Shown: piece by piece, positions 16,639 to 25,481 of the stretch
Layout of the letters: every line of letters begins with the position of its first letter
Numbering within the stretch: the first letter of the stretch is position 1
Origin: Flavobacterium sp. MFBS3-15
GTDB lineage: Bacteria > Bacteroidota > Bacteroidia > Flavobacteriales > Flavobacteriaceae
Direction of reading: 5' to 3'
NCBI RefSeq assembly: GCF_026107645.2
Contig: NZ_JAPCHV010000003.1
Span: 248,001-312,000 of the forward strand
DNA length: 64,000 nucleotides
Program-made: the position numbers and the translations under genes
The notes under the pieces: generated by a model
What the model saw: the letters and a program-made list of their open reading frames with translations, nothing else
The model's database searches: none
What the model was told of the DNA's origin: nothing

Positions 16639-18573
16639 ATGAAGAGATTATTGCTGCTTTTATTGCTTTTTACATCTGCTGCTTCCGTTGCCCAGGATTT
16701 TAAATTGGGGAAAGTCAGCCGTAAAGAACTGGAAGAAAAATTCCACCCGGCAGATACATCGGCCCCGGCGGCGATACTCAGTAAAAAGGGGCAAACCTAT
16801 TTTGTGCTCGACATCGACGGGTACTGGACCATGGTGACCGATGTAGAGTACAGGATAAAGATTTATAAGAAAGAAGGGTATAAGTATGCCACCGATAAGC
16901 TTACCTACTATACGGGCGGCAAGACGGTAAAGGCATTTTACTCGGATGCATGCACCTATAACCTTGTTAATGGCGAAATAGAAAAGACGAAGCTGAAAGG
17001 CGACGGTGAGTTTAAGGAAAAGGTAGAGGAAAATTACAGCCAGCGTACCATAACGCTGCCCAACGTGAAGGAAGGCAGCGTGATTGAATACAAATACACC
17101 ATAGTTACGCCTTATTTTACCGTTTTCAGGGACTGGTACTTCCAGTACGACATCCCTGCCAATTTTGTTTCGTATGAAATTGCCGTGCCGTTATACTTCA
17201 ATTATAACCGGGTGCTGAGCGGGTATGTAAAAGTAGACCAGACCGAACCCAAAGTACGTTTGGGCCAGGGCGGCCGGTTTAATGAATCGGTGATTACCTT
17301 TACGGCCAAAGAGGTAAAAGCCATTAAGGAAGAGAACTATGTGAACAACCTTAAAAATTATACTTCCATACTGATGCACGAACTGGCATCGACCCATTTC
17401 CCGTCGGGTACCGAGGAATATGCCACTACGTGGGAGTCGGTAACAAAAAGGATATACGATGACGATGATTTTGGCAAGGAACTGCGCCAGGCAGCCTACT
17501 TTAAGGAAGATCTGGCAACGCTGCTGAAGGGTGTCGCCCAGGCCGAAAAAGCCGATGCCATTTTAAGGTATGTAAGTTCTCGGATGAACTGGAATGGAGA
17601 AACCAGCTATTACTGCGAGAAAGGTGTCCGGAAGGCTTATGAGGACAAAACCGGCAATTCGGCGGAAATTAACCTGATGCTTACCGCGATGCTGAGGGAA
17701 GCAGGTATACCGGCCAATCCGGTGCTGGTAAGCACAAGGTCGAACGGTGTGGCAATGTTTCCGAACCGTGCCGCCTATAACTATGTGGTGGCGGGGGTTG
17801 AAAATGGTAAAGATATTGTATTGCTCGATGCCACAAGCAGGCACGCGCCGGCAGGAATATTGCCGCTAAGGGTGCTGAACTGGGAGGGGCGCATGATACG
17901 CAATGACGGTTCGAGCCTTAAAGTTGACCTGATGCCGGGCACGGGCTCGCGCGACATTACAAGCATAACTGCTGCCGTAGATGCCGACGGAAAGGTTTCA
18001 GGGCGGGCCAGGGAACAGCATTATGATTATTACGGCTACATTTTCAGGGAGAAAAATGCAGGCTTGGCAACCCAAAGCCAGGCCGAAAAAAAGGAGAAGA
18101 AATTTAGGAGCATCGAAATCACTGACTATAGTGTAGAAAACCTGAACGATGTGTCAAAACCGGCATCAGAGACCTATTCGTTTGTCAGTACCGGCAGTGC
18201 CGAAGCGGCGGGGGATAAGATCTACCTTGACCCGATGCTGTTCTTTACCATGGAGCAGAACCCGTTTACTAAAGAAACCCGCGAGTATCCGGTAGATTTT
18301 GGCTTTCCGTACCAGGACAGGTATGTCATTACGCTAACGTTGCCCGATGGCTATACCGTAGAGTTTCTTCCCAAGCCTGTAGTGATAAACATGGAAGAAA
18401 ACATAGGCAGCTTTAAATACAACAGTACCGCTAAGGGCAACGTGATCCAGCTGGGCATATCGCTCGAGATCAATTTTGCCAATGTATCGCAAAGCTATTA
18501 CAGCACGCTGAGGGACTTTTTTGCGAAAGTAGTGGAAAAACAAAACGAGAAAATAGTACTTAAAAAGAAATAA
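16639..18573 (+). CDS. DUF3857 protein, degenerate transglutaminase core (paralogue 4)
   Basis: A 644-residue exported protein (signal peptide to ASVAQ), most similar to the gene before it. The Cys position is Ser (KTGNSAEINLMLTAML), the His position is Tyr (YNYVVAGV) and the Asp is kept (LLDATSRHAP). The alternative Cys is in SYYCEKGVRKAY. The tail KQNEKIVLKKK matches paralogue 3. It is followed after one base by the MazG-like gene. Confidence 0.78.
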   Translation: MKRLLLLLLLFTSAASVAQDFKLGKVSRKELEEKFHPADTSAPAAILSKKGQTYFVLDIDGYWTMVTDVEYRIKIYKKEGYKYATDKLTYYTGGKTVKAFYSDACTYNLVNGEIEKTKLKGDGEFKEKVEENYSQRTITLPNVKEGSVIEYKYTIVTPYFTVFRDWYFQYDIPANFVSYEIAVPLYFNYNRVLSGYVKVDQTEPKVRLGQGGRFNESVITFTAKEVKAIKEENYVNNLKNYTSILMHELASTHFPSGTEEYATTWESVTKRIYDDDDFGKELRQAAYFKEDLATLLKGVAQAEKADAILRYVSSRMNWNGETSYYCEKGVRKAYEDKTGNSAEINLMLTAMLREAGIPANPVLVSTRSNGVAMFPNRAAYNYVVAGVENGKDIVLLDATSRHAPAGILPLRVLNWEGRMIRNDGSSLKVDLMPGTGSRDITSITAAVDADGKVSGRAREQHYDYYGYIFREKNAGLATQSQAEKKEKKFRSIEITDYSVENLNDVSKPASETYSFVSTGSAEAAGDKIYLDPMLFFTMEQNPFTKETREYPVDFGFPYQDRYVITLTLPDGYTVEFLPKPVVINMEENIGSFKYNSTAKGNVIQLGISLEINFANVSQSYYSTLRDFFAKVVEKQNEKIVLKKK

Positions 18574-18574
18574 G

Positions 18575-18901
18575 ATGAACATACAGGATGCACAGGTAGC
18601 TGTAGACAACTGGATAAAGGAACACGGTGTACGCTATTTTAACGAGCTTACCAACATGGCCCAGCTTACCGAAGAAGTAGGCGAGGTGGCCCGCATCATT
18701 GCCCGCCGCTATGGCGAGCAGAGCGAAAAGGAAAGCGACAAAGCCAAAGACCTGGGCGAAGAGCTGGCCGACGTAGTATTTGTAGTGCTTTGCCTGGCCA
18801 ACCAGACAGGGGTAAACCTTCAGGAAGCCTTTGATAAAAAAATGGACCTGAAATCCAAACGCGACCACGACCGCCATCATAACAACGAAAAGCTGCGCTA
18901 A
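18575..18901 (+). CDS. MazG-like nucleotide pyrophosphohydrolase
   Basis: A 108-residue all-helical protein of the MazG/dUTPase-like superfamily, which removes pyrophosphate from (d)NTPs, often non-canonical ones. The metal-binding pattern is visible as QLTEEVGEVARII followed by DLGEELADVVFVVLCLA, giving the EExxE and ExxD set. The length fits the short single-domain subgroup. Its exact nucleotide preference cannot be read from sequence. It starts one base after the last DUF3857 gene and belongs to the operon that leads into aroA. Confidence 0.88.
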   Translation: MNIQDAQVAVDNWIKEHGVRYFNELTNMAQLTEEVGEVARIIARRYGEQSEKESDKAKDLGEELADVVFVVLCLANQTGVNLQEAFDKKMDLKSKRDHDRHHNNEKLR

Positions 18902-18930
18902 AATCGCTACTTTTAGCAAAAGCATTTTTT

Positions 18931-19137
18931 ATGAAAGCCAAATTAGCCCAGTTCATAGCAGGCATTATCATTTACTTCCTTTTTGGAATACTCATGGTAT
19001 ACATTGCCATGGGAAGCCTTGCGTCAAATTGGGGCTTCATCATGATTTGGACTCTTGGCATGGCATTGATGCACACCTTTGTCATGGAGCCATTCCGCAA
19101 GCGCATGGTGGCCAGGAGGGAAAAGCTAAAACGATAA
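18931..19137 (+). CDS. Small two-helix membrane protein (DUF2798-like)
   Basis: A 68-residue protein with two hydrophobic segments (about 8-30 and 36-52) and a basic C-terminus (EPFRKRMVARREKLKR). The pattern resembles DUF2798, a family of short membrane proteins without known function. It sits 29 bases after the MazG-like gene and ends 3 bases before aroA, so it is in the same transcript. Confidence 0.6.
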   Translation: MKAKLAQFIAGIIIYFLFGILMVYIAMGSLASNWGFIMIWTLGMALMHTFVMEPFRKRMVARREKLKR

Positions 19138-19140
19138 GCC

Positions 19141-20418
19141 ATGGATATCCGGCTCACATTACCTGTCGCTGTTGCCAACCGCCATATTAAGATCTCCGGT
19201 TCCAAGAGCGAGACCAACCGGCTGTTGCTGTTACAGGCGCTTTTTCCCGGTATTACAATAGAAAATGCCTCCTCGTCAGATGACAGCGAGGTGATGCTGA
19301 AAGCCCTTGCGGGCAATGACGATGTGGTTGACATTCACCATGCCGGTACAGCCATGCGTTTCCTTACCGCCTATTATGCCCAGCAGGAAAGCAGGGAAGT
19401 GGTGCTTACCGGTTCGGCACGGATGAAGGAGCGCCCCATAGCCATTTTGGTTGATGCGCTTCGCAGCCTTGGCGCTTCAATAGAATATGCCGAAGAGGAA
19501 GGTTTTCCGCCTTTGAAGATTATCGGAAGAAAACTTTCCGGTGGCAGGGTGACCCTGCCGGCCAACATCAGCAGCCAGTACATTACCGCGTTGCTCCTAA
19601 TTGCAGGAAGGCTTGATAACGGCCTTGAACTTACCCTTGAAGGCGAAATCACCTCCCGGCCCTATATCGAAATGACGCTTGCCTTGTTGAAGGAAATCGG
19701 CATTGCCGCAAATTTCCAAGGTAACAGGATTATTGTTCAGCCGGCAACCGGCAACCGGCAACCGGCAACCATCAACCTTACCGTGGAAAGCGACTGGAGT
19801 TCGGCATCCTACTTTTATTCGATAATCGCATTGTCACCGGAAGGCACGGCCATAACATTATCATCCTATAAAAAAGACAGCCTCCAGGGTGATAGCGCAT
19901 TGCAGCATATCTACAGGAAACTGGGCGTGGAAACGAAATTTGACAACGACACTATTACACTACGAAAGGAAAACCGGCAACTGTCAACTGTCAACTGTCA
20001 ACTAAACAACACTCCGGATATCGCCCAAACCATCGCCGTAACCTGCTTCGGCCTGGGCATAGGCTGCCACCTCACGGGACTTCATACCCTGAAAATAAAA
20101 GAAACCGACCGTCTTTCCGCCCTTAAGGCCGAACTCGGGAAACTGGGCGCAAAGGTCGACATAACCGATGATACCCTAACACTATACCCACACAGCTTAT
20201 TTACAGCAGGAGTGTTGCATCTTGGCTCCTTCTCCTTTGGAGAGGGCTGGGGAGAGGATCCCATCCAAACCTACAACGACCACCGGATGGCCATGGCCTT
20301 TGCGCCGCTCGCCATAAAAAGGGACATCATCATACAGGATGCGGGAGTCGTGTCGAAATCCTACCCGGTATTCTGGGACGACCTAAAGCGTCTCGGCTTC
20401 GAAATTACGGCATTGTAA
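19141..20418 (+). CDS. aroA: 3-phosphoshikimate 1-carboxyvinyltransferase (EPSP synthase) with repeat-derived insertions
   Basis: A 425-residue enzyme of the shikimate pathway that joins shikimate 3-phosphate and PEP. Active-site motifs are in place: SGSKSETNRLLLL, GTAMRFLTAYY, SDWSSASYF, NTPDIAQTIA, KIKETDRLSALKAEL, YNDHRMAMAFAP and SKSYPVFW. Three segments look foreign to the family and are encoded by sequences that are intergenic repeats elsewhere in the window: residues near 201-213 (heptamers at 19741-19775), near 278-288 (heptamers at 19974-20001) and near 361-375 (20220-20262). All lie between conserved blocks and keep the frame open, so the enzyme is probably active. It is in the operon with the two preceding genes. 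Confidence 0.93.
   Translation: MDIRLTLPVAVANRHIKISGSKSETNRLLLLQALFPGITIENASSSDDSEVMLKALAGNDDVVDIHHAGTAMRFLTAYYAQQESREVVLTGSARMKERPIAILVDALRSLGASIEYAEEEGFPPLKIIGRKLSGGRVTLPANISSQYITALLLIAGRLDNGLELTLEGEITSRPYIEMTLALLKEIGIAANFQGNRIIVQPATGNRQPATINLTVESDWSSASYFYSIIALSPEGTAITLSSYKKDSLQGDSALQHIYRKLGVETKFDNDTITLRKENRQLSTVNCQLNNTPDIAQTIAVTCFGLGIGCHLTGLHTLKIKETDRLSALKAELGKLGAKVDITDDTLTLYPHSLFTAGVLHLGSFSFGEGWGEDPIQTYNDHRMAMAFAPLAIKRDIIIQDAGVVSKSYPVFWDDLKRLGFEITAL
19741..19775 (+). repeat. Heptamer array inside aroA (CCGGCAA x4, CCATCAA)
   Basis: Five consecutive 7-base units, four CCGGCAA and one CCATCAA, in the coding sequence just before the conserved SDWSSASY region. The same unit types occur in intergenic arrays at 48802-48825, 49241-49269, 51906-51973 and 57796-57823. 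Gain or loss of one unit would shift the aroA frame. Confidence 0.85.
19974..20001 (+). repeat. Heptamer array inside aroA (CCGGCAA, CTGTCAA x3)
   Basis: Four 7-base units of the CNNNCAA type in the coding sequence, before NTPDIAQTIA. It is the second array in the same gene. Confidence 0.85.
20220..20262 (+). repeat. G-rich intergenic-type repeat inside aroA
   Basis: Contains CCTTCTCCTTTGGAGAGGGC followed by TGGGGAGAGGATC. It resembles the repeats at 3887-3956 and 4980-5050. Here it encodes LGSFSFGEGWGEDP just before the catalytic YNDHRMAM block. Confidence 0.7.
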
Positions 20419-20461
20419 AGGCTTGTTTTCAAAGGGATTTCATAAATAAATGGCAAAACAC

Positions 20462-20493
20462 TTGACAACGCCTGTTTCGGGGTAGTATATTTG
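20462..20493 (+). promoter_or_regulatory. Promoter of queA
   Basis: TTG at 20462-20464 and TATATTTG at 20486-20493, 21 bases apart, match the Bacteroidetes -33/-7 pattern. The predicted leader is about 60 bases. Confidence 0.6.
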
Positions 20494-20558
20494 CACGCAA
20501 CTAAAAAAATGCCGGGCATGCCAATTAAGGCGGCCTGTTAGATTAGAAAGCTACATAC

Positions 20559-21608
20559 ATGAAATTATCAAACTTCAATTTCAACCTGCCGAAGGAGCTT
20601 CTTGCCGAATTTCCTGCGGAAAACAGGGACGAAGCACGCCTTATGGTGGTAGACAGGAAAACAAAGACCATAGAGCACAAACTGTTTAAGGACGTACTGG
20701 ATTATTTTGAAGAAGGCGACGTAATGGTGCTCAACAACACCAAGGTATTCCCTGCGCGCCTGTATGGCAACAAGGAAAAGACCGGCGCCAGGATCGAGGT
20801 GTTCCTTTTGAGGGAACTGAACTCAGAGCAGCGCCTTTGGGATGTGCTTGTAGACCCTGCAAGGAAAATACGCATAGGCAACAAGCTGTACTTTGGCGAC
20901 GACGATTCGCTTGTGGCTGAAGTGATTGACAATACTACATCGCGCGGGCGTACGCTGCGTTTCCTTTATGACGGCTCGTATGAGGAATTCCGCAACAAGC
21001 TTACCGAGCTGGGCGAAACCCCGATACCGAAATACATCAACCGCGAGGTAACACCGGAAGATGCCGAGCGCTACCAAACGATATATGCTAAAGAGGAAGG
21101 TGCCGTTGCGGCCCCTACTGCCGGGCTTCACTTTTCGAAGCACCTGCTGAAAAGGCTGGAGATAAAGGGCATTGAGTTCGCTGAGATTACCCTGCACGTG
21201 GGCCTTGGTACGTTCAACCCGGTTGAGGTGGAGGACCTTTCCAAGCACAAAATGGATTCTGAAGAGCTTATCATTAAGCAGGAAGCCTGTGATATCGTGA
21301 ACAAGGCCAAGCTGGGCAAGAAAAAGGTATGTGCCGTAGGTACTACTACCATGCGTGCCATGGAAAGCTCGGTATCATCGGCAAAGACGCTAAACCCCTA
21401 TGTGGGATGGACCAACAAGTTTATCTTCCCGCCATATGATTTTAGCGTAGCCGACTGCATGATCACCAACTTCCATACGCCAAAATCGACCCTGCTCATG
21501 ATGATCTCGGCATTTGTTGGCCACGACCTTATGCGCAAGGCGTATGACGAAGCCATCAAGGAAGGCTACCGTTTCTATACGTATGGCGATGCAATGCTGA
21601 TACTGTAA
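20559..21608 (+). CDS. queA: S-adenosylmethionine:tRNA ribosyltransferase-isomerase
   Basis: A 349-residue enzyme that transfers the ribosyl part of SAM to preQ1 in tRNA to make epoxyqueuosine. Length and motifs fit the family: the N-terminal [47 protein letters not shown] and [14 protein letters not shown]. It has its own promoter. Its 3' end overlaps, in antisense, the end of the gene at 21575-22123 by 34 bases. Confidence 0.96.
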   Translation: MKLSNFNFNLPKELLAEFPAENRDEARLMVVDRKTKTIEHKLFKDVLDYFEEGDVMVLNNTKVFPARLYGNKEKTGARIEVFLLRELNSEQRLWDVLVDPARKIRIGNKLYFGDDDSLVAEVIDNTTSRGRTLRFLYDGSYEEFRNKLTELGETPIPKYINREVTPEDAERYQTIYAKEEGAVAAPTAGLHFSKHLLKRLEIKGIEFAEITLHVGLGTFNPVEVEDLSKHKMDSEELIIKQEACDIVNKAKLGKKKVCAVGTTTMRAMESSVSSAKTLNPYVGWTNKFIFPPYDFSVADCMITNFHTPKSTLLMMISAFVGHDLMRKAYDEAIKEGYRFYTYGDAMLIL

Positions 21609-22123
21609 GTACAGATTTTATATAGAAATAAAGCAGCTCTTTCGGGCTGCTTTATTTCTTTTCTCTTTTTTTCGTAGGTCATTGTTATTTCCTCCCCGTT
21701 GTTTTGTGTGCCCGAAAGGGTAATCACTTTACCGGCGATGGTCATTTTAAAGTCGCCGCCATTCATTTTAATGTATTGCGCTCCGTCCTTTTCAAATAGG
21801 GAGTAATGCCATATCAGGGGTTCATCGCCTTCCTTGCGGAACACTACTTTGCTTTCGTTTTCAAAAAAAAATTCCTGCGGCTTCGGCTTGTCCTTTTTTA
21901 ATTCATCGGACATCATTTTCCGGAACGATTCAGCCTTGTCCCCATACTTTTCCTTCATCTTTTTGGAAAGGAGAATTTCAGAATTTTTATAATCGATTGT
22001 CACACCATCAGTCTCAAACGTGTTGAGATCCCATGTGCCTAACAGGTCTTTTTCAGTGATCTTTTGGGCAAATGCGGATGCCGTAAAAATAAGCAGTACA
22101 ACAAGGTAAATTGCTTTTCTCAT
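21575..22123 (-). CDS. Secreted lipocalin-like protein with run-on C-terminus
   Basis: A 182-residue protein with a signal peptide ([20 protein letters not shown]) and a start typical of lipocalin-like Bacteroidetes proteins ([14 protein letters not shown], later a run of beta strands ending [16 protein letters not shown]). The final ~25 residues are encoded through the terminator hairpin at 21625-21658 and into the antisense of queA. If the T run at 21666-21672 were one base shorter, translation would end in TYEKREKK just before the hairpin. The present tail is therefore probably the product of a one-base slip, natural or a sequencing error. Function unknown. Confidence 0.62.
   Translation of the reverse strand: MRKAIYLVVLLIFTASAFAQKITEKDLLGTWDLNTFETDGVTIDYKNSEILLSKKMKEKYGDKAESFRKMMSDELKKDKPKPQEFFFENESKVVFRKEGDEPLIWHYSLFEKDGAQYIKMNGGDFKMTIAGKVITLSGTQNNGEEITMTYEKKRKEIKQPERAALFLYKICTYSISIASPYV
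21625..21658. terminator. Bidirectional terminator between queA and the lipocalin-like gene
   Basis: GAAATAAAGCAGC pairs with GCTGCTTTATTTC around an 8-base loop. T-rich sequence follows on the plus strand, so it should stop queA. It lies inside the annotated C-terminus of the minus-strand gene. Confidence 0.75.
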
Positions 22124-22138
22124 GATTTAAATTGGTTG

Positions 22139-22969
22139 TTATTGTCTTGAAAATATAAACACCGGCTCTTTACTAATGGCATATTCCATTTTTTCCTCGT
22201 TTAGTCCGGTAGCATAGAGCTTTATAGTTTTTCCGTCAATTTTAAAATGATACGTAACGCGGTCGCCGTTGCTTTCGCCCTGCCAAAAGAAAACAGTATC
22301 AAACTCCAGGCCTTCACCAAAATCATACAGCAGGTAGTAGTGGTCAATCCCCTTGATGCCTGATACCTTCCCTGCACGGGTAAAACTTACGGTATTGCCT
22401 GCCCCATCGGTATAGTTTCCTTCAAACAGCATTTGGTTTAGCGTTTCGTCAAGCAGGTCAATGTCACTTTTCGAATCGCCAATTTTCCTGAACCGGTCTT
22501 TTTGCGACTTGGGTTGGGTGTAGGCGATTTCGATGAGGCCACCCTCAGCAGGGTATAGGGAAAGCTGCGTTGGCCCGTCAAGTTCGTATGCCCGCTTTGG
22601 GTCGTAAACAAATTGCTTGTTGGCTTCGTTATAAAGTAATGGATATACTATGCCGCCTTCATGCTCTGTAAAGCCTAAAAGTTCTGTCGTCCCGGTAGAC
22701 AGGCTGTCCTTGTAAAGCGTAAAGCCCAACAGGCGGTTTACCGTGCCATATTCTTTATTGCTGTAAATTGATTTTGTTTTTTCGATGCCGCTGAGGTAGT
22801 TGTCACTTATCCACAGGCCGTCCATTGCTCTTGCCACGCTTTTTAATTGCGTGTTGATGGTATCGGCGGTTGTGGCATTTCCTGTGACGGTATTGCCGGC
22901 AGTATTTTCTTTTTTACACGAAGCCAGCACTAATAGCAGGAATGCCGCAGTGGGTAGCAATAGTTTCAT
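22139..22969 (-). CDS. Lipoprotein of unknown function, 276 residues
   Basis: The signal peptide MKLLLPTAAFLLLVLASC ends in the lipobox LASC, followed by a Lys/Glu/Thr-rich linker (KKENTAGNTVTGN). The mature part is mostly beta with no recognised domain. Its stop is 15 bases before the start of the lipocalin-like gene, suggesting a two-gene transcript. Localisation is inferred from the lipobox; the role is unknown. Confidence 0.65.
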   Translation of the reverse strand: MKLLLPTAAFLLLVLASCKKENTAGNTVTGNATTADTINTQLKSVARAMDGLWISDNYLSGIEKTKSIYSNKEYGTVNRLLGFTLYKDSLSTGTTELLGFTEHEGGIVYPLLYNEANKQFVYDPKRAYELDGPTQLSLYPAEGGLIEIAYTQPKSQKDRFRKIGDSKSDIDLLDETLNQMLFEGNYTDGAGNTVSFTRAGKVSGIKGIDHYYLLYDFGEGLEFDTVFFWQGESNGDRVTYHFKIDGKTIKLYATGLNEEKMEYAISKEPVFIFSRQ

Positions 22970-23070
22970 TGTTCTACAGATTTTGATAAAGCTACAAAAA
23001 ATTTTAAGCGGCTTTTAAGTTTGTTCCAAAATGATTAAAATCATATTTTTACCCTCCAAACAAACAACAC

Positions 23071-24354
23071 ATGGAATTTCAGAATACACGCGAATTCGCA
23101 AAAGGGCTGGATGCCGCTGACAAGCTCGCAAAATACAGGGACGAGTTCCTGTTTCCGCACGTTAACGGCAAGCAGGTCATTTATTTTACGGGCAACTCCC
23201 TCGGGCTGCAGCCCAAACGCACCAAAGCATACGTAGATGAGGTAATGGACGACTGGGCAAAGCTGGCCGTAGAGGGCCACTTTTATGCCGACAAGCCATG
23301 GTGGGACTACCATGAGCGCTTCTCAGCGCCGCTGAGCCGCATTGTGGGCGCACTGCCATCGGAAGTGACGGTGATGAATACCCTTACGGTAAACCTCCAC
23401 CTGCTGATGGTGACGTTTTACCACCCTACGGCAAAACGTTTTAAGATCATCTGCGAGGAGAAGGCTTTCCCAAGCGACCAGTACATGATCAGGAGCCAGG
23501 TGCGCTTCCATGGCCTGGAGCCCAATGATGCCATAGTCGAGATTAAGCGAAGGGAGGGCGAGCACAATATCCGCCTGGAAGATGTACTGGATAAAATAAA
23601 AGAAGTAGGCGATGAGCTGGCCCTCGTGCTCATAGGCGGCGTAAATTACTACACCGGCCAGGTTTTCGACATGAAGACCATCACCAAAGCAGGTCAGGAT
23701 GCCGGTGCCTATGTAGGCTGGGACCTGGCGCATGCCGCAGGGAACATCAAGCTGGAGCTGCACGAATGGAATGTGGACTTTGCTGCCTGGTGCAGCTACA
23801 AGTACATGAATTCCGGGCCGGGCAATGCCTCGGGAGCCTTTGTACATGAAATGCACCACAACGACCTCGACCTGCCGCGCTTTGCCGGATGGTGGGGCCA
23901 TAACAAAGAGCGCCGTTTCCTGATGGAGCCGGAATTCGACCCGGTTCGCGGGGCGCATGGCTGGCAGGTGAGCAACCTCCCGGTACTGTCGTTAGCGCCT
24001 TACCTTGCATCGGTCGAGATGTTTGACGAAGTGGGTATGGACGCGCTTATCAAAAAGAGGGATTGCATCACTTCCTACCTCGAATTTATCCTGCATGAGA
24101 TCGACAAGGAAGTTGACAGCACATTTGAGATCATTACCCCGTCGGAACCGTCCGAAAGAGCATGCCAGCTATCGGTATTCCTCCATGGCGAAGGCAGGAG
24201 CCTGTTCGACTACCTGATGCAAAACGGCGTAATAACCGACTGGCGCGAACCCAATGTAATCCGCCTGGCACCGGTGCCGCTGTACTGCTCGTATGAGGAT
24301 ATGTACGAGTTTGGGCAGGTGCTCAAAGCAGGCATATTGTCGCATAAAAAGTAA
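23071..24354 (+). CDS. kynU: Kynureninase
   Basis: A 427-residue PLP enzyme cleaving kynurenine or 3-hydroxykynurenine to (3-hydroxy)anthranilate and alanine in tryptophan breakdown or NAD synthesis. Family blocks visible: FTGNSLGLQPK, the Asp-bearing GWDLAHAAGN, the PLP lysine in CSYKYMNSGPG, and RFAGWWGHN. No other kynurenine-pathway gene is nearby. A weak promoter-like TATTTTTA lies about 20 bases upstream, and a hairpin at 24380-24416 ends the gene. Confidence 0.95.
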   Translation: MEFQNTREFAKGLDAADKLAKYRDEFLFPHVNGKQVIYFTGNSLGLQPKRTKAYVDEVMDDWAKLAVEGHFYADKPWWDYHERFSAPLSRIVGALPSEVTVMNTLTVNLHLLMVTFYHPTAKRFKIICEEKAFPSDQYMIRSQVRFHGLEPNDAIVEIKRREGEHNIRLEDVLDKIKEVGDELALVLIGGVNYYTGQVFDMKTITKAGQDAGAYVGWDLAHAAGNIKLELHEWNVDFAAWCSYKYMNSGPGNASGAFVHEMHHNDLDLPRFAGWWGHNKERRFLMEPEFDPVRGAHGWQVSNLPVLSLAPYLASVEMFDEVGMDALIKKRDCITSYLEFILHEIDKEVDSTFEIITPSEPSERACQLSVFLHGEGRSLFDYLMQNGVITDWREPNVIRLAPVPLYCSYEDMYEFGQVLKAGILSHKK

Positions 24355-24379
24355 TTTACCTGTAAAGGATTTTTACGAT

Positions 24380-24416
24380 ATAAAAAGGGCAAAGCTCCAC
24401 AGCTTTACCCTTTTTA
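24380..24416. terminator. Bidirectional terminator between kynU and the ars operon
   Basis: AAAAAGGGCAAAGC pairs with GCTTTACCCTTTTT with one mismatch. A and T tracts flank it, so it can serve both converging units. Confidence 0.7.
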
Positions 24417-24446
24417 TATAAAATTGCCACTGCTGCCCGGTATGGT

Positions 24447-25478
24447 TCAGCTGTAGTATTTCTTTTTCAGCCACAGGCTTGCCCGCACAAGCAGTATGAG
24501 TACAGGCACCTCTACCAGAGGCCCGATAACGCCTACAAAAGCCTGGGGGGAATGGATACCGAACACTGCTATGGAAACGGCTATGGCTAGTTCAAAATTA
24601 TTGCCTGTCGCTGTAAATGCTATGGAAGCATTCCGGTCATAAGGTATGCCGAAGGACCTGTTGATGAAAAAGCTCATGAAGAACATAAGGACAAAGTAGA
24701 TGACCAATGGCACCGCTACTTTGATCACGTCCATGGGCAAAGCGACAATCTTGTCTCCTTTAAGGCTGAACATCACGACGATGGTAAACAGGAGCGCGTA
24801 CAGGGTTATGGGCGATATGACGGGTATAAATTTGCGGTTATACCATTCGATGCCTTTTAATTTCACCAAAGCATAACGGCTGATAAAACCCATCAGGAAC
24901 GGTATGCCCAAATAAATCATTACGCTTTGGGTAACTTCTTCCATAGACACGCTTACATTGAAGCTGGCCAGCCCCAGCCATTGCGGCAGTACGTTTATCA
25001 AAAGCCAAACCATGAAGCTATAGGTAAATACCTGGAAAATGCTGTTGAGGGCAATGAGCAGTGCGGCATATTCCCTGTTCCCTTTGGCAAGGTCATTCCA
25101 CACGATTACCATGGCAATGCACCTTGCCAGGCCTATGAGTATGAGGCCTGTCATGTAATCGGGTTCATCGCTTAAAAACAGGATCGCCAGTGCAAACATA
25201 AGCACAGGCCCTATGATCCAGTTGAGCAGTAAAGAGGTGCCGATTGCTTTTTTGTCCCGTAGCGCTACAGGCAGCAGTGAGTAATCAACTTTTGCCAAAG
25301 GCGGGTACATCATCAGTATGAGCCCGATAGCCAAAGGTACATTGGTTGTGCCGATCGTTAATGAATCGGTACTATTGGATATGTCCGGGAAATAATACCC
25401 CAAAGCGATGCCGAATGCCATTGCAAGGAAAATCCATAGCGTAAGGTAACGGTCGAGGAACTTTAATCTGGGCTGCAT
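24447..25478 (-). CDS. arsB: ACR3-family arsenite efflux transporter
   Basis: A 343-residue carrier of about ten membrane helices that exports arsenite (some members also antimonite). It has the family's conserved Cys region [13 protein letters not shown] and the block [17 protein letters not shown] near the C-terminus. It is the last gene of the arsenic operon and starts 3 bases after the phosphatase-like reductase stop. The symbol arsB is used loosely for ACR3 members, which are unrelated to E. coli ArsB. Confidence 0.92.
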   Translation of the reverse strand: MQPRLKFLDRYLTLWIFLAMAFGIALGYYFPDISNSTDSLTIGTTNVPLAIGLILMMYPPLAKVDYSLLPVALRDKKAIGTSLLLNWIIGPVLMFALAILFLSDEPDYMTGLILIGLARCIAMVIVWNDLAKGNREYAALLIALNSIFQVFTYSFMVWLLINVLPQWLGLASFNVSVSMEEVTQSVMIYLGIPFLMGFISRYALVKLKGIEWYNRKFIPVISPITLYALLFTIVVMFSLKGDKIVALPMDVIKVAVPLVIYFVLMFFMSFFINRSFGIPYDRNASIAFTATGNNFELAIAVSIAVFGIHSPQAFVGVIGPLVEVPVLILLVRASLWLKKKYYS

Positions 25479-25481
25479 GGG

